In this document: one piece after another, positions 23,182-33,508 of the stretch
Layout of the letters: each line of letters starts with the position of its first letter
Numbering within the stretch: position 1 is the stretch's first letter
Assembly (NCBI RefSeq): GCF_000006405.1
Contig: NW_003209596.1
Coordinates: forward strand, 191,755 to 255,754
DNA: 64,000 nt
Reading direction: 5' to 3'
Source: Perkinsus marinus ATCC 50983
Taxonomy: Eukaryota > Perkinsozoa > Perkinsida > Perkinsidae
Notes under the pieces: generated by a model
Database searches by the model: none
Seen by the model: only the letters and a program-made list of their open reading frames with translations
What the model was told of the DNA's origin: nothing
Translations under genes and position numbers: made by a program

Positions 23182-23370
23182 GGCAAGAAGGCTTCGAAGT
23201 ATAGCTTGTTGAGCTCGGGGACGAGGCCCTCGTCACGAGAGTGTCGACTGATTCCCCTGTTGAAGTCAACGATCTCAGGTGGTGGCGCCAGCTGCCCGAT
23301 AGAGCGGCATGATAAGGCGGCAGAGTAGAGCCACTATGATTGCATTGTAGGTGGCATGGGCCATAGGAAT

Positions 23371-23397
23371 CCTATGATCAGGATTCCTGATCATAGG
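23371..23397. repeat. 12-bp inverted repeat with 3-nt loop
   Basis: CCTATGATCAGG (23371-23382), ATT, then CCTGATCATAGG (23386-23397). A nested variant (AGGAATCCTATGATCAGGAT) overlaps it on the left. Confidence 0.9.
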
Positions 23398-24197
23398 TTA
23401 CCATACGTGCATGATAGGAAACCTACAAATTGCAGGGTTATCTTCTCTTGGATCCTATGTTACGACCGATGAAACAAATAGGCTGCTCGGGGCAAGCTTT
23501 GGGCTCGTCCCACCCGTTCGCTCTGGCACAGAGACTCTGTCAGAGAGCATACTCCCCTATAGTTTCGGCGGAGCTTCCACCGAAAGGCAGAGGAAGAGAC
23601 GTGTGACCACCAGAAGGAGATGGCATTCTTGTGGGCATCCTAGGTCTAGACACCACTGCCAGTGTACTCGAATACACGTGATGGGAGCAGTGATATGAGA
23701 TGCGAGTTGTCATAACCCGGTTATGTCAGAGCCAGTTAAACAATAACAACGCCACGCTTGATGATCGACTTGTACAGTTGGAGCTTCACCAAAACTCAAC
23801 CGGTGTTCCTTCAACCTTACCTGAGCTAGAAATTTCGCAGTAACTCCTATTAGATCAGACTACAACGAAGCCCATACAAAAACAACACATTACTAAGTCC
23901 TCGAATCAAGGACCTTACGTGATGCCGCCGACTATCGCCGAGCAACTCCCCATTGCCAGCCTAGGAGAGCCAATCGAACGTCAAGCATGCCATTTCCTTA
24001 CTAACTATAACACCACAACCGAGAACTCTGAAGCTGAACAATGGGCAGAGATTGCACAATTCTATATAGAGGATGCTGCACATCTAGTGAGCTATTACAC
24101 AGATGCCCTTGGAAGTACTATTGTTGACAGAATGTGCAAGTAACCTTAATGGTCGAAAATACCAAGATAGATAAATGGGCGATAACATGTCCTAAAC

Positions 24198-25508
24198 TTA
24201 GTTCTCCTTCGAAACGGCCTTGAGCACCTGCAACACCTCCCTGGCGATCTGAAGCTCTTCATTGGTCTGAATAACCATACCCGTAGTGGGGCTGTCGACA
24301 TCAGTGATGATACCGCCAGAACTAGCACCGTTATCAGCGTTGAACTTGGGATTCTCGAAGAACCTCATGAACTTGAGAGACTGCATAACACGAGAGCGGA
24401 TATAGGAAGAGTTCTCACCAATGCCGCCAGTGAAGACCAAGGCATCCAGACGAGAACCAGTGGAGATCATCAGAGATGCAATATAACGGCTGAGACGGTA
24501 TACAAACATGTCAATGGCTAACTTGGCCCGACGACGCTTCTCAGGATCCACGGACTCATCCTCAGAGGTCTCAATAAGCACACGCATATCGTTGGAAATA
24601 CCACTGACACCAAGAAGACCAGATTGCTTGTTGAGAATATTCGTAACCTCTTCAATGGAAAGGTTGAGCTGCTCGCAGAGATACTGCTCTACACCAGGGT
24701 CAAGGTTACCAGCACGGGTTCCCATGACAAGGCCATCCATAGGAGTCATACCCATAGTGGTATCAACAGACTTGCCGTTATGGACAGCAGTGGCACTGCA
24801 ACCACTCCCGAGATGAGCAACGATGAAGTTGGAGCGAGCGGGGTCCAAATGGAGATCCTGAGCTGCCTTCAACGACACGTACTGATGCGAGATGCCATGG
24901 AAACCGTACTTCTTCAACTTGAGCTCCTTCGAAATGTCGTAAGGGATAGCGTAGGTGCTTGCGTACTCGGGAATAGTTGAATGGAAGGCAGTATCGAAAC
25001 AAGCAACATGGGGAACCTCAGAACCGAGGATCTTGCCAGCGATCTCGATACCCTCAGCATTAGCAGGGTTATGAAGAGGAGCTAGTTTGATGCAGTTCTT
25101 GATCTCCTGCAAGACCTCAGGGGTGACCAAGGTAGGCTGAGTGAGCTTAGGACCACCGTGAACGACACGATGGCCAACACCAGTGATACCCTCTTCCATG
25201 ACCTCGGGCTTGGACTTGATATCCTCGATAACCGAAGTCATAGCATCCTCATAGGACATGTTGGGAATCTTCTCAACTCTCTCATTGGGGCTCTCAGCGT
25301 CGAAACGGAGCTTGCAGTTCTCAGTGCCGATCGAATCGATAAGACCCTTCACTTTGCAGTCCTCAGAGTTCATGTCCAAGAGTTGGTACTTGATAGAGCT
25401 GGAACCGCAGTTAAGGGTCAAGACCAGCTTGGGGGCCTTGCTGGCGAAGAACCTAATGCCCATTGGGGCCAGTTGACTCGAGCGAATGCCCACCGACGAT
25501 GACAACAT
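24198..25508 (-). CDS. ackA: Acetate kinase with N-terminal targeting-like leader
   Basis: Intronless 436-residue protein. ATG 25508 starts a basic, Ser-rich leader without acidic residues (MLSSSVGIRSSQLAP, then MGIRFFASK), which looks like a mitochondrial-type presequence. The bacterial-type acetate kinase core follows. It interconverts acetate + ATP and acetyl phosphate + ADP. Signatures in order: LTLNCGSSSIKYQLL (phosphate-1 type), GITGVGHRVVHGG, HVACFDTAFHSTIP, KYGFHGISHQYV, IVAHLGSGCSATAVHNGKS, GLVMGTRAGNLDPGV and DALVFTGGIGENSS. Length is normal for the family plus about 30 residues. Codon choice is strongly biased and there are no introns in a very intron-rich setting, which suggests high expression or an origin by transfer from bacteria (inference). 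I see no phosphotransacetylase nearby. Confidence 0.97.
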   Translation of the reverse strand: MLSSSVGIRSSQLAPMGIRFFASKAPKLVLTLNCGSSSIKYQLLDMNSEDCKVKGLIDSIGTENCKLRFDAESPNERVEKIPNMSYEDAMTSVIEDIKSKPEVMEEGITGVGHRVVHGGPKLTQPTLVTPEVLQEIKNCIKLAPLHNPANAEGIEIAGKILGSEVPHVACFDTAFHSTIPEYASTYAIPYDISKELKLKKYGFHGISHQYVSLKAAQDLHLDPARSNFIVAHLGSGCSATAVHNGKSVDTTMGMTPMDGLVMGTRAGNLDPGVEQYLCEQLNLSIEEVTNILNKQSGLLGVSGISNDMRVLIETSEDESVDPEKRRRAKLAIDMFVYRLSRYIASLMISTGSRLDALVFTGGIGENSSYIRSRVMQSLKFMRFFENPKFNADNGASSGGIITDVDSPTTGMVIQTNEELQIAREVLQVLKAVSKEN

Positions 25509-25940
25509 CACAGCAACAACAAAACTAAATGAAAACACTTCATTAACCCTTCTCGGTAGAATCGGCTAAAAATACACATTCCCATAGTACTAGCTGAGCG
25601 ACTACCCTTCAAATCTGAGAGCTCTCCTCTACTCCCTCGATCGCATACATCGACTTAGCTTGCGACACACAGCAGCCCAACCCGAGAGCCAACACGAGAT
25701 TGTATATACTCCCTTTTCAACGAGCCTTATAGGGGAACCCTCACCTAACCTAGAGGCTCGTTGTACCATGAACGCTTCCCTTTCAATTGCTAGTAGTAGT
25801 CGAGCTGCGCTAGCTAAGCGTTGGATGTCATGTCACAGTTAAGTTGTTGTCCTTGATAATTTCGTGGCGTGTGACGATTAGGATTCTTGCCATTCTTGGA
25901 ATCTTGCATTTACTAAACATTACTAGTGTTGCTGTCAAGG
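25509..25940. other. Upstream region of the acetate kinase gene
   Basis: No gene is seen. It presumably contains the minus-strand promoter and 5' UTR. Confidence 0.4.
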
Positions 25941-26218
25941 GGCCCATTTCACAAGCGTCCTTAGATTAGGACGTCTTTACGTATAGGATTTTAACCTTAG
26001 GACGTCCTTACCTAACTAAGGCTATCTCACTAGATTTTCCTTACCTAACGTTAGGATCCTATACTTAAAGACGTCCTTACCTAACGTAAGGATGTGCTAT
26101 CTGAGGATATTAGGAATCCTTACGGCAATTAAACACAACGTAAAATGTTATATAACCGCGATTCGAACCAGAATCTCCCAAACACCAAACTCAAACTTTA
26201 CCACTCCACCATTTTATA
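25941..26218 (-). mobile_element. tRNA-derived SINE-like element with palindromic tail
   Basis: Read on the minus strand, the head has an A-box-like GGTGGAGTGGTAAAG (about 26210-26196) and a near-perfect B box GGTTCGAATCG (about 26169-26159), as in tRNA genes and tRNA-derived SINEs. The rest is a palindrome-rich tail: arms at 25966-25988 and 26057-26079 match 21 of 23 as inverted repeats around AGGACGTC words, and the element ends ...CTTGTGAAATGGGCCCC. No anticodon arm is intact, so it is not a working tRNA gene. Confidence 0.6.
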
Positions 26219-26479
26219 CTTACTTCTAACGAAATACGAATCGGTTCATCGAAGCATGGACCACAAAGGGTTGTGAATCAGATGGACGAACAATCAAAGG
26301 GACGAACATGTTAGCGCACGCCCACACAATCGATAAAGTCCTATGGACGAACATCTCGAATGGACGAACACTGAACATTGGCAGAGAAACGCAACAGAAG
26401 ACGTTCACGCTCAGAAACATCCACATTCATAATAACACACACGAAACTGTGAAGAAACTGTATGATTGACACTTCCAGC

Positions 26480-26671
26480 CTACAGCTCGATATCCATCCG
26501 GCCCTGAAGACGGTTGTTTTTGCCGGGCCTTCCGCGTTTTCGTGGGAATGGCTTTAATCTCTTCTCCTGCAGACAACGAACCGCATGATCCCGCATTTTT
26601 TCCTCATCGTAAGTGGCCTTCTCCGGATCGACAGTCGCTCGTTGGAGGGCGTACTCTGTCGCCCACGCCAA
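26480..26671 (-). CDS. Possible exon with an AT-hook-like motif
   Basis: Open stretch ending in a stop at 26480 with a helical part (PEKATYDEEKMRDHAVRC) and the basic motif PRKRGRPGKNN, which fits an AT hook (core RGRP). No start or partner exon is clear. It lies between a SINE-like element and a repeat-rich tract, so it could belong to a mobile element. Confidence 0.3.
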   Translation of the reverse strand: MAWATEYALQRATVDPEKATYDEEKMRDHAVRCLQEKRLKPFPRKRGRPGKNNRLQGRMDIEL

Positions 26672-27034
26672 TCTAAGTACCCCTCGGTGTACTTATCTGT
26701 GTAATAACGTATGTAACAGAATTCCGACGCCTCGAGCTCCAGGCAATCGAGGGGTAAGCGTTCTAAGAAAGCTTGAGAAGCGTTGCGTTAGTCGAAGGGA
26801 GTCTTCGTGATTTAGCTTGGCAGATCAAACCCGAAGGAAGCTCGAGGTGGCTATGGGCAGCTAGGTTGCAGAGCAACACATTATCACGAGAAACTTCGTG
26901 ATCACTAACAGATTTCTGAACGTAGAAGGGAGTTGGTTCACCAGTGAAAGATAAGCAACCCAGATCCCTCAACAGCAAGGCAGAACCCAAACCGCAAAAC
27001 CAAAAAGAAAAGAAAGGATTCTAGGTGAAGCGGG

Positions 27035-27265
27035 TAAAGGGAAACCCGAAACCCCACCCGAAACCGGATAGGGCAACCCGAAACCCGAACTGTAATCCAG
27101 GGCAACCCGAAACCCGAGCTGTTGTCCAAGGCAAGACTTTTATCCAAGGCGAAGCTGCATAACAAGGCCGGAAGGACCCATTAGCGGAGAGGTGGCTTCC
27201 TTAGAAAAAGGCAGAAATACCTTAGAGAAAGGCAGAAGTTCCTTAGAAAATGGCAGAATTTCCCT
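27035..27265. repeat. Two short tandem-repeat tracts
   Basis: From about 27035 to 27135 the word GGCAACCCGAAACCCGA recurs with about 45-bp spacing and shorter ACCCGAAACC copies. From about 27200 to 27265 a unit of about 21 bp (CCTTAGAAAAAGGCAGAA) recurs four times. On the minus strand the second tract would read as repeats of LPFSKE, but no gene context supports a protein. Confidence 0.75.
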
Positions 27266-27326
27266 TAGAAAGTGTCCGAGGGCGAGCGAGATTTCGTCCT
27301 TAGATCGTACCCTGTAGGCTACCGGC

Positions 27327-27584
27327 GCCCAATGTCCCCACAATCGGGGTTGAATGTCCACACACGCGGAAAAATGTTATTTATAGAGTAGAATAGCGGG
27401 CCTTCGGCCCGCTTTTTACTGTGGTCCCTTTACGACCCTATCACGTACACCCTATACTCGAATAGTCCACGAAGGATAGACACTGGGGTTCAATTCCCAA
27501 CTGCGGCGTTGCGGAAAAATTACATGCACTTTGCACAAACTGCGCAACTTGAGTTTTGGAACGTTTTTGAAAGGAAAGCCTCGC
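27327..27584 (+). repeat. Left arm of a 258-bp inverted repeat
   Basis: Begins GCCCAATGTCCCCACAATCG, contains a GC-rich hairpin GCGGGCCTTCGGCCCGC followed by TTTTT (about 27399) and a tRNA-T-arm-like GGGGTTCAATTCCC (about 27486), and ends AAAGCCTCGC. It matches 29784-30042 in reverse. By eye the first 230 bp look identical and only the inner end differs. Confidence 0.95.
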
Positions 27585-29783
27585 CTGACGCTGCTTCAGC
27601 GTTACGCGAGTTACTTGGGGTCCTCCCGTCACCTGCAGCTGTGGTACACCCTCATAGCTGATGTGGATGGCGACTGCAAAGTGCTGCAAACTTTGCAGTG
27701 CAAAGGCTGGAGACTGGGAGTGATAACAACAAGGGATCACTGCTATTCATTGTAGTGGAGAGTTTTCAGCTCATCCCCAACTTGTTATATTCATTCGACT
27801 CACTTCTGAAAAAATTCTAATGAATAATCACTGTCAACCACAACAGAAACAAGATCAAATACTTGCTACATATTTCTCACTAAGAAGTACGTTAATAGTA
27901 TACTTTTCAATAGTCGAAATTCAAGTAAGTATCTACTATGCCTGACATGATGTGAAATTGAATTAATGGCTTTGGATATTCTTTACAAACGATGATGACG
28001 ATGGGATGGAAATGCAGTGCATAGCACTGTGTAGCCCAACCCCCACTGTGCACGCTGAAAGATTCTTCTCGCCAACTGAGTTGGATTAGCTCATCTGCCA
28101 TCCTTCGGCAACTCCCTGACCCGATCCCTGGTGGCTTTCTTAGAGAGCTTCTCTATCTCATAATTCCTCACAGAGGGGCCCGCTAGACTGGTCGCTACAC
28201 ATGGCTGTTAGATGGGATGTACATCCCGGAGGCCCCAACGTTGAAATGCCAGTGGTCTGACGGTCCCCGCTGAGTGAGGCGGAAACTGAGTTTCCGAAAC
28301 TCGAAAGAGTTTATTACGGGTATACACTCAGATGTGCCGGCGTAGGTAAATATTTTCATATGCGCTGCTTTCCTATCAAAGTTTATCGCAAGTCTGCTCC
28401 ATTTTGTAATTTTGAGCTTGAGAGATTCTGAAGCCGCTTCAGTAGATGCGTGCAGTGTTAACGCGTACTAAGTTTAGCACTGAGCGCTCTGGATCATTCT
28501 TTCTCTGATAGTCTGCATCTTTTGCGTTAAACAAACTCAGAGTGCTCGTCATACCCATGAAGTATGGACCATGATACTCCCGATGCCAGAGTCAATCACT
28601 GGCTTCGAAATTGAAACTAGACCCCAGCAACATTCGATCGTTAGAAATAGGCTTACTGGACTGGTTGACAAATGCACGGTTGTGTTTCATCAAATTAGTC
28701 ATGGTAGTCAGTGAGCTACTACTACAACGAGAGAGAGAGGTAAATAATGCAAAGAGTGGGGCCCGATATAATACCTAATTTAGGTTAACCATTAGATTTA
28801 GTTTAAAACTGGGAAAAAAGGAGTTGAAACGAAGGGAAAGAAATACGACTACTATAAAGACGACGATATAGACTCCGGGCAGCTCTAACATAATATCGCA
28901 TATCATGCGAAAGTGATGACATCGCACGATATATGCTGAGCGAAGCACAGGGAAGGAAATGAACCACCAGAACAGGGTTTACACGGCAGACAGATACAGC
29001 TGTGGTTGATTAGGGGAAGTAAGTCAAGTCTACGACGGTACAGGAGACGCTCCTCTTGCTTCTTCGGCACTGGGTAGAATACACCGGGAGTCATGGTGGT
29101 GAACATCGACAGTAAGATGGTCGAGAGCGAGAAGACATCGCGATGATTCCCAGGTCATACAGTGGACCATGCTCGCTGCAAAACCAACAGAGGTAGTGTT
29201 CAGAAAGAATAATAACCCGCTGTCACTGGTGCTGCACGTGGTGTTGGCGTCTTGTCCAGCAAGTTAATTCGGACACGGCGCATTGGTAGTACCTGGAATG
29301 ACAAGAAAGAAGAACTAACGAAGCGGGGCGAACGCGAATGCATAAAATGAGACAACTGAGCGAAAGAACACGGGAGCAACTGTTGGGCAAAGGCGGTGGC
29401 AGATACGACGTAACTCAGGGGAAAGAAAAGCCGAAGCCTGACAAAAGCCAGGTCAAATGTGAAAGCAATCCTCGACAATTAGACAGTGGTGCAGGAATAG
29501 CATGAGACAAAATCGTGATGGGGAACGGTGTGGCATGAGATATAATGTAAGGGTAAGATAGAACAGGTATACACATAGTAGCAGGCCGCCGAATGAAACG
29601 CTAGAAAAGAGCTAAACAGGCATCAACAGAGGGAAACCCCACCTTACTCCCAGGCACCCGCTGAGGGATGTACGAGTATAGGCAGAGCCTCTGCCGCAGA
29701 GGTGGTCAAGGCTTGGCACCGGCTATACCGAACCGGTCACCCCCACGCCACGTTGAGGCGCCAAGACCTGTGGGGGGGTTACC
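27585..29783. other. Interval between the inverted repeat arms
   Basis: About 2.2 kb without a recognisable gene. Open frames are short. The minus-strand piece near 29106-28903 is open but has no firm motif. A small hairpin (GCAGAGCCTCTGC) sits at about 29683. Confidence 0.4.
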
Positions 29784-30042
29784 GCGAGGCTTTTTCTTTC
29801 AAAACGGTTTCAAAACTCAAGTTGCGCAGTTTGTGCAAAGTGCATGTAATTTTTCCGCAACGCCGCAGTTGGGAATTGAACCCCAGTGTCTATCCTTCGT
29901 GGACTATTCGAGTATAGGGTGTACGTGATAGGGTCGTAAAGGGACCACAGTAAAAAGCGGGCCGAAGGCCCGCTATTCTACTCTATAAATAACATTTTTC
30001 CGCGTGTGTGGACATTCAACCCCGATTGTGGGGACATTGGGC
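29784..30042 (-). repeat. Right arm of the 258-bp inverted repeat
   Basis: Reverse complement of 27327-27584, nearly identical. Just outside the two arms similar words occur in direct orientation (ACCCTGTAGGCTAC left, ACCCTGTAGCCTTAC right), which could be a diverged target duplication or chance. Confidence 0.95.
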
Positions 30043-32137
30043 CCCGCGGCCACCCTGTAGCCTTACGATTTACCTTTTAATATTGCTGTCAATGGACGTA
30101 ACGCTTCAATACGGCCGTTCATAAAAGAACAGCAGCCGTCTGAAATCGTGCTCGCTCCATCGCTCTAGACTAACACAACCACATGAACGACGATGAGTCA
30201 CATCAGGTCACATCATCCCTTGTCAACATCAACATCATCAATATCTCTAGTATTGTCATCTCGATCACTCACCCTTTCCTCTGCAGCAAATTTCAGTGGT
30301 CTAAAAGCACAAAAGGGCTAACTGTCGTTACCATTGCCTTATGACCTCCGGAGAATAATGCGACTTGTCAGGACTTTGCTAAATTCTGCTGACTATGTTC
30401 GGACCGGACATGCTCACGGATTGCTGCCGCTTCTGCACTAGTGCTCGTCGGCGCTCAGGAATTCCCACCAAGGTAGTTGAGTCCAGCTTCAACACCTGGA
30501 CGATGCTATTCGGCTTGCCGTTGTTACTGGTACGAGTCACTACCTTCTGCCTTGTGCCCAGGGCTGCCCTTGATGGTCTCTGTACATCAGTGTGGTCCAG
30601 TACTGGTCTCCGGACTCGACCATGTCCCTCTAGCTACTGGGAGGCACTTCCATGAGTGTTACGATGCCCTACACGAGACTCTAGTAGAGCCATGTACGAC
30701 TTGTTTAGTACATCCTTTGTGTTATGTGGACCATAATGAGACCTTTGTCGTTTCCATGTGGGAATTTTAGCGTTGCCAAGTGCTCAATTAGAAATGGTGA
30801 ATTCTAGGCGTGGTTCGTTATGTCGCTCCAGCTACTTAGTATCGGCCAGCAATATCTCTCGCGAGGGCTACTCTGGGGATCCTTGGGGTCAATTCGAAGT
30901 GCTGCCTCCTACTTCAAGGTCAAACCCATACGTGTCTTCGGCACAAGGAAGGTAGTACAAGGCTCCGTGGATGCGTTCGCATCACGAAATTCTTTCCTGA
31001 GTTATTTGTATTTCGATTAAGGGCCCCGCTGTACGACGGTATAATGCTCCTATTGTGGGGACGTTGGTTTTTTGATAGAAAGCTTCAAGGCAAGCCCGTA
31101 TAGAGGCGCGGCGAGCTGGCGTAGCACAGAGGAGGTTAGAGGAGCAGCAGGGGATGCTGTTAGATGTTAAGAAGCAGTTTCGTATGGAAGTGAAGCGGAA
31201 CTCAGGCCTGGGCTGGTACAGGAGCCTTCAGGTAGTTGAGCATTGCATACAGGGCTTCGATGGGCCGTCCATGGTGTCAGTTAGTGAAGCACGTAGAGAT
31301 GCATCGGGCTGGTCCTGGGCCGCATATCGATCAGAACATGAGGGAACGACTTACGCTGGCGTATCGTCAGATTATCAAGGGCAAGTGAGCGTGGTTGGGA
31401 AGTGTACATGGTGTTTCTGTTCTAACGCAGTGCGGGTTGGTTTGTAGTGAACTCATATGGCGGGTGGGATCGGGCTGTAGTATGTGGCGAATAGGAAGCC
31501 TTTCCTGGGAAGATTGAGAGCCTCCGATCGAGGACAGTGTTATTTTCACTTGTGATTCCTACCACGACTGTCACCTCTCTCCCAAGGTACGCAGGTGAGC
31601 TCTGAGCCCCTTGTCATTGCTCAATTGCTGTCTGCCGCACTAGTTAAAATGCCCTTCTGTGTCTCCCTCAACTTCATGACTAGGGGTGGTTGTTTGCCAC
31701 TGCTGTATCGGCTTCATAGCCCAATATGGTGGGAGTCATATCGTTGGAGGCTGAGCAGTTGTCAATTCTTGCGTGGAGTACTGACCAAATCGCACTCCGA
31801 GTCCCACAGTACTCGGAGTACCCTCTGGCACCAGAGGAATTGGTTTCTTATATGTACGCTTTCCTCAGCTTAGCTCAAGAGTTTCCTCACTAATTATAGA
31901 AGTTTACAAACGAATTCACAAGAAATGCACAGGCCAACACATGCAGTTTATCATCATGTGCAAGTTTTCCTAAACTGCTGTACATCGCTTTCATTTATAC
32001 CACTCGGGAATAGTTTGCCAGGCAAGGCTCTCTGTTGATATGAAGGAATACGCCCATGTCGTCTCGGCCTGTTAGCTGATCGTCCACCTAAGAAATTCTG
32101 AGCTCTGATAGGGACTTTCTGCAGTTCTGTTGCTTAC
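30043..32137. other. Sparse region with a possible coiled-coil exon
   Basis: On the plus strand about 31100-31200 reads ARIEARRAGVAQRRLEEQQG then LLDVKKQFRMEVK, a clear helical, charged segment. A second exon near 31330-31380 could read DQNMRERLTLAYRQIIKG before a donor GTGAGC. The gene limits are not clear. A MITE remnant lies at 31831-31977. The rest shows nothing. Confidence 0.35.
31831..31977 (-). mobile_element. hAT-like MITE, partly deleted copy
   Basis: Contains the family words CTTTCCTCAGCTTAGCTCAA, GAGTTTCCTCACTAATTATA and CCAACACATGCAGTT in order, with the middle shortened. It lies about 160 bp upstream of the RING-CH fusion gene's ATG. Confidence 0.8.
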
Positions 32138-33508
32138 ATGGGGCCTTCCGTCCTGAAAAACCGTGGTGACAAAGTTCCAACTGATCCCACAGAGAGTGAT
32201 GCCAGTGACGAATCCACGGAGTTGCTCTGTCGCATATGCTTCAGCGATGGGGAGACTAAAGGCAACGAGCTGATTGCCCCTTGTATGTGCAAAGGTTCAC
32301 AGAAGGTTCGTGAGAATTCATCAACTCTGTATTATTTGCGGTTTCCTTTCCAGTATGTACATGTATCGTGTCTGCGACGGTGGCAGCGTGCAACACAGGC
32401 TCTAGGACCGGGTGATTTCATGAGTGATAAAGCAACGACATGCAGCGTGTGCCAAGTAGGAAAAGGAAACACACGCTGGTTTTCACATTTTTACTACTCA
32501 GGGTAGATTCGCTCTGAGTCCTCCTGAGCGACCGCTGTGGGAGAGACTATGGGCGTTAGCGAAGGACCTCATGTTGACGTTGTTCACGATTACCTTTGCG
32601 ATATTCTTGAATCGGTCATTGATCTTCGTCGGAGTTATGGCTGTGATGCTGGTGCTCGCCTACAGGTGCGGTACGGCGACTCATCGCTGTTATCGAATCG
32701 GCTCTGTCGTTCAGATGCCCTATACTTTGTGCATTGATGGCAATCGGTCTGTGTGCCTCACTGCACTCCTTCGGCATTAGACCAGTCATCACGCATGACG
32801 ATGAGGGCGGCTTCCGAGTAGCCCTTATACGTCACGGAGCACCGGTGCCCAACTTCCACAAGGGGGCCTTGCTGGTTGCAAACGACAACATGAGTAAGTC
32901 AACGGCAGGCAGACTACTTACTACGTCACTCGTGTAGTCGGACCGGGATCGATCTTCTACCGGAGTGTCGCCCTTGTATTGGAGCACGACCACATGGGGT
33001 CTCTAGCATTGATTCTCAACAAGCCTGTGGCGAGGTCTCCGATCGCCGACTACCGCGATGCCGCAGAGGGCCCCCCTGTGGAGCTTCTGACAGTAAGAGG
33101 GGGACCAGTTCGGATCAACGAGGAACGACGGGTGAGTTAGTCTGGTCCAGCGAGATACTTGTTGTAGGGCTATAATGTTAGATCATGCACCAGGCCCGCG
33201 GTGTTGTGGGTGCTCGGGTGCTCCTCTCGCAAGACCGTGAGGATTCTGTCTATCTCGGCGGGGACTTGACCGCAGTACTAGCAGGGATTGCCCAGCAGGA
33301 CCGTGGGGCAGGAGATGAGAGAGCCCATGCGATAATATTCGACGGCTGTGCACGATGGGCTCCTGGTCAGCTGTACGGCGAGCTTAGGGCTGGGTCATGG
33401 AGATGGATCAACCCACCATGGCCGGAAGAGGTCAGTTCGGAGGGGGCAACCCTCTTGAATTTTGTGAAGGATCTATTCTATTTTACTAAGGCAGTCGTCA
33501 TTGCTTAA
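32138..33508 (+). CDS. RING-CH E3 ligase fused to membrane spans and an AlgH/UPF0301 domain
   Basis: ATG 32138 to TAA 33508, with at least four introns that I can place. Exon 1 has a RING-CH (MARCH-type, C4HC3) start: LLCRICFSDGETKGNELIAP then CMCKGSQK. After a 48-bp intron come YVHVSCLRRWQRA and ATTCSVCQ, completing the zinc ligands. The next exon has WERLWALAKDLML and a long hydrophobic stretch (LFTITFAIFL, FVGVMAVMLVLAYR), continued by ILCALMAIGLCASL. The frame then runs unbroken into an AlgH/YqgE (DUF179) domain: FHKGALLVANDNM, GPGSIFYRSVALVLEHDHMG, SLALILNKP, VRGGPVR, then MHQARGVVGARVLLSQD, SVYLGGDLTAVLAG and DGCARWAPGQLYGELRAG. Intron phases agree across the junction. MARCH ligases ubiquitinate membrane proteins; the AlgH domain has no settled function. 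Confidence 0.85.

Larger units (their letters stand above)
22628..24197. other. Region with palindromes and a possible minus-strand exon
   Basis: A minus-strand piece at about 23305-23167 reads PPPEIVDFNRGISRHSRDEG then LNKLYFEAFLPLRG and ends at a possible donor. The next exon could be VHNKTIYHSFAANVDGVDAE near 23115-23030. I do not recognise it and no start or stop is settled. Two hairpins lie inside (23157-23181 and 23371-23397). Confidence 0.3.

Noticed and set aside
24508-25502. Several plus-strand ORFs over the acetate kinase gene
   Set aside because: They are antisense shadows of a strongly biased coding sequence.
27395-27425. GC hairpin plus T run resembling a bacterial rho-independent terminator
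   Set aside because: It lies in a dispersed eukaryotic repeat arm with no bacterial gene nearby. A Pol III stop or chance is more likely.
28903-29150. Minus-strand piece that looked like a protein kinase subdomain IX (DVFSLSTILLSMF)
   Set aside because: No APE motif, catalytic loop or other kinase motif lies nearby. The match is too short.
26480-30042. Possible LTR retroelement because GGCGCCCAAT resembles a tRNA primer-binding site
   Set aside because: There are no long direct repeats and no recognisable gag or pol sequence. The repeated arms are inverted, not direct.
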